NCBI GenBank assembly: GCA_036322835.1
Contig: AP027304.1
Coordinates: 930,001-994,000, forward strand
Direction of reading: 5' to 3'
Length of the DNA stretch: 64,000 nucleotides
From: Tenuifilaceae bacterium CYCD
GTDB lineage: Bacteria; Bacteroidota; Bacteroidia; Bacteroidales; Tenuifilaceae
In this document: in pieces, positions 62,901 to 64,000 of the stretch
Position numbering within the stretch: position 1 is the stretch's first letter
How the letters are laid out: each line of letters opens with the position of its first letter
Made by a program: the position numbers and the translations under genes
Notes under the pieces: generated by a model
The model's input: only the letters and a program-made list of their open reading frames with translations
Database searches by the model: none
What the model was told of the DNA's origin: nothing

Positions 62901-64000
62901 CGCTACTTCCATTTTCATTTGTTGTTAATGATGTTGGCGACACTGTAACGCCAGCCACGTCATTGTCATTATTAGTAACGGATACATCAGCAGGGTTAAA
63001 ACCGCCATAAAGAGGATCGGTACTAGTTGCCGCAGCGGTAATAATATTATAGGGCTGAGCGCCATCGGCCACAGCATCGTTTACTCCGGTAATTGTAATT
63101 ACCTGTGCGCTATTCCAGTTTGCAGGAATAAAAGTAACGCTTGCTGGCGATACTGTTCCCTCCGCTGTATTGCTCGATGATAAACCTATTGTTACATTAG
63201 CCGTAGGTTGACTTGCAAGTACAACACTAAAAGTTGCGGTTCCTCCCGATTCCGTTGTGATTAGTCCAGATGTAGGACTAACAGTTATTCCCACTGCATC
63301 ATTATCCTGATTGGTAACAGAAACATCTGCAACATTTAGATTATTGTACTTGGTATCGGTACTCGATGCGTTTGCAGTAACAATAGTATATGCTTGATCA
63401 CCATCGTCAACATAATCATTTACCCCCGTAACTGTAACTGTTTGAGCAGTATTCCAGTTTGATGAAGTAAATACAATGCTTGTTGGAGAAACCGAACCTT
63501 CTGCTGCTCTGCTTGAACTTAGCCCAATTGTTACATCTGCAGTGGGCTTACTATTCAAAACTACTGTAAATGTTGCGGTACCTCCCAACTCGGTTGTCAC
63601 TAAGCCGGACAATGGATTAACGGTTACTCCAGCCACATCATCGTTATTGTTAACCACGGATACATCCGCAACATTCATGTTGCTATACTTGGTATCGGTG
63701 CTCGATGCGTTGGATGTAATGATTGTGTAACTGATATTTCCATCATCTACATCGTCATTCACCCCCGTAATAGTTATAGTTTGCGGAGTACTCCAATTTG
63801 CAGAAGTAAAAGTAACGCTTGTGGGCGATACGTTCCCCTCGTTAGTATTGCTCGAACTCAAACTAATGGATACATTCTGCGTTGGTTGACTATTAAGTGT
63901 AATTGTAAATGTTGCAGTACCTCCTGCTTCGGTTGTTATTAAGCCAGAGGTTGGGCTCACAAGCACACCAGCCTCATCGTTGTCGGTATTTGTAACCGAA
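53995..64000 (-). CDS. Giant surface adhesin with Calx-beta-like and cadherin-like repeats, T9SS type B sorting domain (5' partial)
   Basis: The reading frame is open at the right edge of the window, with the repeat signature VTNTDNDEAGV in the last visible codons, so the N-terminus (signal peptide) is missing. About 3,335 residues are visible. From N to C: 12 modules of about 102 aa (xGVTVxPTxGLTTTEAGG..NWNxxQTVTITGV..DVSVTN), encoded at about 59940-64000; 20 cadherin/Big-like modules of 92-95 aa at about 54300-59915; and the gliding-motility-associated C-terminal domain (FSPNGDRINDTF, VYNRWGNLVYK; 53995-54282), which marks it for type IX secretion. Calcium-binding is suggested by DxDGDxD in nearly every second-class module. 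Function in adhesion or gliding is inferred. The PorP/SprF gene follows. Confidence 0.9.
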   Translation of the reverse strand, partial: SVTNTDNDEAGVLVSPTSGLITTEAGGTATFTITLNSQPTQNVSISLSSSNTNEGNVSPTSVTFTSANWSTPQTITITGVNDDVDDGNISYTIITSNASSTDTKYSNMNVADVSVVNNNDDVAGVTVNPLSGLVTTELGGTATFTVVLNSKPTADVTIGLSSSRAAEGSVSPTSIVFTSSNWNTAQTVTVTGVNDYVDDGDQAYTIVTANASSTDTKYNNLNVADVSVTNQDNDAVGITVSPTSGLITTESGGTATFSVVLASQPTANVTIGLSSSNTAEGTVSPASVTFIPANWNSAQVITITGVNDAVADGAQPYNIITAAATSTDPLYGGFNPADVSVTNNDNDVAGVTVSPTSLTTNENGSSVTFTVVLNTQPTANVTISLTSSNTAEGNVSPSSITFTTANWSTSQPVTVMPVNDDIDDGDVSYSIVTGNAVSSDSKYSNMAVADVAVTNVDDDVAGVTVTPTTGLITTEAGGTATFTVKLDSKPTASVTINLSSSNTAEATVSPASITFNTTNWASAQTVTVTGVNDDVDDNDVAYTIITSTASSTDTKYNGMTVADVSVTNTDNDDAGVTVTPTTGLTTTEAEGTASFTIVLNTKPTTGVTINLSSNNTNEGTVSPSSVTFTVDNWNTAQSLTITGVDDNVDDDNIPYSIVTSNAISTDSKYNGINVADVSVTNTDNDVAGITVTPTTGLTTTEAGGTATFTIVLNTQPTANVTIGLSSSNTAEGTVSPANITFNSSNWNTPQTVTIIGVDDDLDDDNIAYTIVTTVAVSTDTKYNGLNPSDVSITNIDNDTAGVNITPTTGLTTTEAGGTATFTISLATRPTANVIIAISSSNTAEGTVSTASVTITSANWNVPQTVTITGVDDNVVDGNIAYSIVTVTAVSSDTKYNGINPLDVSVTNTDNDIVGVVVSPVSGLSTSEWGGQATFTMRLSSQPLSNVSISLSSTNNLEGVPSPTSVTFTSSNWNTNQTITITGVNDDIDDDDVAYSISTQQAVSADPAYDHFDAMDVSVINRDDDEAGYTLSTTSLTYRESDAPIEFTVVLKSKPLNNVQFNITSGNIDKGTVNPASLTFTSSNWNTLQAVTVTPVDNYVVDGNVGFNIVTSVAISSDNKYNGLNPPDVTVTSADDDVAGITVSTISGNTSEDGVSATFTVVLTSEPTDDVTIDISSNNTAEGTVLSTSIIFTPTDWNVAQTVTVTGVDDAAADGNQAYTIVLDPASSADSYYNGLDPDDVLVVNTDNDSPGVSTFPSSGITTTEAGGTATFTIWLNTLPVGDVPINFTSNDTGEGTVSPSTFIFNAANWNTPQTITLTGVDDLLADGNQAYSIQMVVDASCAEPSYSGLTISDVTAINLDDVAPRAVNDNSTTDEDTPVTIDVLANDLGLDKGGLVVTARTQPTYGTVTVESDNRITYQPSGLYNGNDTFTYRVTDGNGGYGEATVTVSVTFVNDTPVAVNDSRGTSINTPVVVDVLFNDYGLEDGGIVVSISEDADALKGSAIANADNTVTFTPATGYLGEVTFKYKITDANADESEATVTINVRTVNHVPDAVNDNATTVVNTAKTINVLANDYGLNDGFGSLTIYSSPGHGATVVNANRTVTYTPSTGFTGTDTFRYLLQDVDGDYDIATVTVTVTPKPDYQPVANDDSRGTSKNTAVKVDVLFNDTGLEDGVAGITITATPVHGTAVVNADFTVTYTPSPDFVGTEIFGYQVCDSDGDCSAANVKITVKDGVNIVPDANDDNATTVVNAPVDINVLANDTGLDDGFGKLTIHTTPLFGSLTVNANRTVTYTPSYMFMGTETFQYVIEDVDGDYSMATVTVTVTERPDYQPVANDDRRGCSFNQPVIIDVLFNDTGLNDEPVAVTISQDPTQGTASVNANNTVTFTPEPDFVGTMTFRYTVTDADGDSDDAQVTITVKAGVNIVPTAKDDYASTIINTPVEINVLANDLGLDDGFGSIYVHSNPAYGTVVVNANRTITYTPSYMFVGTETFRYVIEDVDGDYSMATVTVTVTERPDYKPVANDDRRGCSFNTPVIVDVLVNDTGLNDEPVTVTISQNPEQGSAFANTDNTVTFTPEPDFIGTMTFRYTVTDADGDSDDALVTINVKAGVNFVPVAVDDNSTTIVNTAVDINVLANDSDLDDGFGALTIKTLPTHGTVVVNDNRTITYTPSYMFIGVETFQYMIEDVDGDYSIATVAVTVTDRPDYQPVANDDRRGCSFNQLVIVDVLFNDTGLDDVPLVVAVSQVPTQGTAIVNADNTITFTPATGFIGTMTFRYTVTDADGDSDDALVTISVKAGVNNTPQAVNDNATTIINTPVDINVLSNDSGLDDGFGNLAIYQAPAFGTVVVNANRTITYTPSYMFVGTETFMYIVEDIDGDYSVATVTVNVTERPDYQPIANDDRRGCSFNTPVFVDVLFNDTGLNDTPITVSISQAPSNGTAVPNADGSLTYTPATDFIGEVTFRYTVTDADGDSDDAQVTIRVKEGVNLVPSAADDNANTTVNTSVTINVLANDTNLDDGFGSLTIHQAPAFGTVVVNANRTITYTPSYMFIGTETFQYMVEDVDGDYSVATVTVTVTERPDYQPVANDDYRGATYNEPRIVDVLINDTGLEDTPITVAVTSNPAYGTVAVNADNTVTYTPNGSYIGMVEFGYSVTDVDGDSDDATVHVNVKVKNMIPVAVDDIASTTVNTPVAINVLDNDSLLYEGIKGLYVHIAPLWGTATVNADNTITYTPSNWFIGNDEFVYYIEDVDGDYDIATVRVTVLDYQNSIPVANDDRRGTSKNTSVDIDVLINDDGLDDGWIRVHIDENPNPLTGSVAVGTDNTVTFTPATDYLGDATFKYYITDRNNDTSNVATVTVAVKEINYVPTANPDTISTEMNIPILADVISNDTGLEDGLDYIKLMDRPQHGFAYVFDDRNIKYFPSSWFIGTDSLSYMVVDADGDYGIAKVIITVKEREDHKPKANPDGRGTSINQPVTVDVLFNDTGLEDGGLTLILNNMPAHGTAVIDSDNTITYTPATDYLGEDVFYYQVCDFDSDCSSAAVTINVKSTNLVPIAVNDTITTYKNRAVVASVLFNDRNLNDGGISVKVHVNPGFGTAAVNPDKSITYTPATDFFGIDSLQYLVSDIDGDYALAKMVVEVLNRENVVPEAVDDQVETYINTSVTIEVLANDNYLTDGVKSVAIVTMPMNGNCTVDAYNRIVYTPLNDYKGDDSFTYRVCDIDDDCDEALVSVSIIADETKKIDIPDAFSPNGDRINDTFEVVNLVNFGRVTLKVYNRWGNLVYKSDRYKNDWDGTSNVSMAIGSKLPDGTYYYIIEIVELGKMYKGAVFIKR
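55690..59640 (-). repeat. Higher-order A/B repeat with a 564-bp period in the second adhesin gene
   Basis: Two module types alternate: A (DDRRGCSFNxPVxVDVLFNDTGL, ending DADGDSDDAxVTIxVKxGVN) and B (DDNATTxVNTPVDINVLANDxGLDDGFG, ending DVDGDYSxATVTVTVTERPDYQ). The landmark ATCGGG (minus: CCCGAT) at the module joint recurs at 56251, 56815 (diverged copy 57379), 57943, 58507 and 59071, so the A+B pair has an exact 564-bp (188-aa) period over six boundaries. Confidence 0.9.

Noticed and set aside
1-64000. Phage, insertion sequence or integrative element
   Set aside because: No integrase, transposase, terminal inverted repeat or structural phage gene was recognised in the window.

Overview
The window comes from a free-living-type member of the Bacteroidota, most likely near the Bacteroidales/Marinilabiliales. 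The evidence is a moderately AT-rich sequence, TAnnTTTG-type -7 promoter elements, genes for type IX secretion and gliding (gldH, two porP/sprF-like genes, two giant proteins with gliding-motility-associated C-terminal domains), a plant/Bacteroidota-type ispG with a large insertion, and two regulators with periplasmic propeller plus Y_Y_Y architecture. No phage, insertion sequence, CRISPR array or rRNA was seen. There is one tRNA gene (anticodon CAT).

Layout. 1-4.1 kb: the end of a propeller/SpoIIE-phosphatase signalling protein, convergent with a hybrid histidine kinase. 4.2-9.6 kb (minus strand): Fe-S maturation genes (nfu-like, mrp), an alkyltransferase-like protein, trmB, gldH, a ricT/PSP1 gene and holB. 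9.9-12.2 kb (plus): pgk and a LuxE-like acyl-protein synthetase, separated by a perfect palindromic element. 12.3-14.7 kb (minus): rbfA, a methyltransferase and a LolC/E permease. 14.9-25.1 kb: ispG, an MFS exporter, an NtrC-type regulator, a C1 peptidase, a FadL-like porin, a TPR lipid- or envelope-associated protein of unknown role, and cysS. 25.3-28.8 kb: a full-length propeller/SpoIIE protein, paralogous to the one at the left edge. 28.8-37.2 kb: an SDR threonine dehydrogenase, the tRNA, a HAD hydrolase, an alpha/beta hydrolase, a LytTR regulator, and a minus-strand run of DUF4296 lipoprotein, amidohydrolase, radical SAM and glycosyltransferase genes.

37.2-47.1 kb and 53.1-64 kb are the most distinctive parts. 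Each is a minus-strand cassette in which a giant repeat protein (2,753 aa, and at least 3,335 aa running off the right edge) with a T9SS type B sorting domain sits directly upstream of a PorP/SprF-like membrane protein. This is the arrangement of SprB/SprF. The first adhesin carries six 240-bp Ig-like repeats and about 18 SprB-like repeats. The second carries 12 Calx-beta-like modules and 20 cadherin-like modules in strict A/B alternation, with an exact 564-bp period over several copies. Between the cassettes (47.4-53 kb) are housekeeping genes: a PAP2-like membrane protein, rpoN, asnS, a nucleotidyltransferase, a CvfB-like S1 protein and a 55-aa ferredoxin.

Functionally the window combines core metabolism and translation genes with envelope and surface functions. 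gldH and the porP/sprF and adhesin pairs belong to type IX secretion and gliding/adhesion. rpoN and the NtrC-type regulator, the hybrid kinase, the LytTR protein and the two SpoIIE phosphatases form a signalling layer whose targets cannot be read from this sequence. Nothing here is clearly a new system. The best candidates for a closer look are the two adhesin cassettes and their repeat structure, the alkyltransferase-like protein with Ala at the catalytic position, and the dispersed intergenic repeats.
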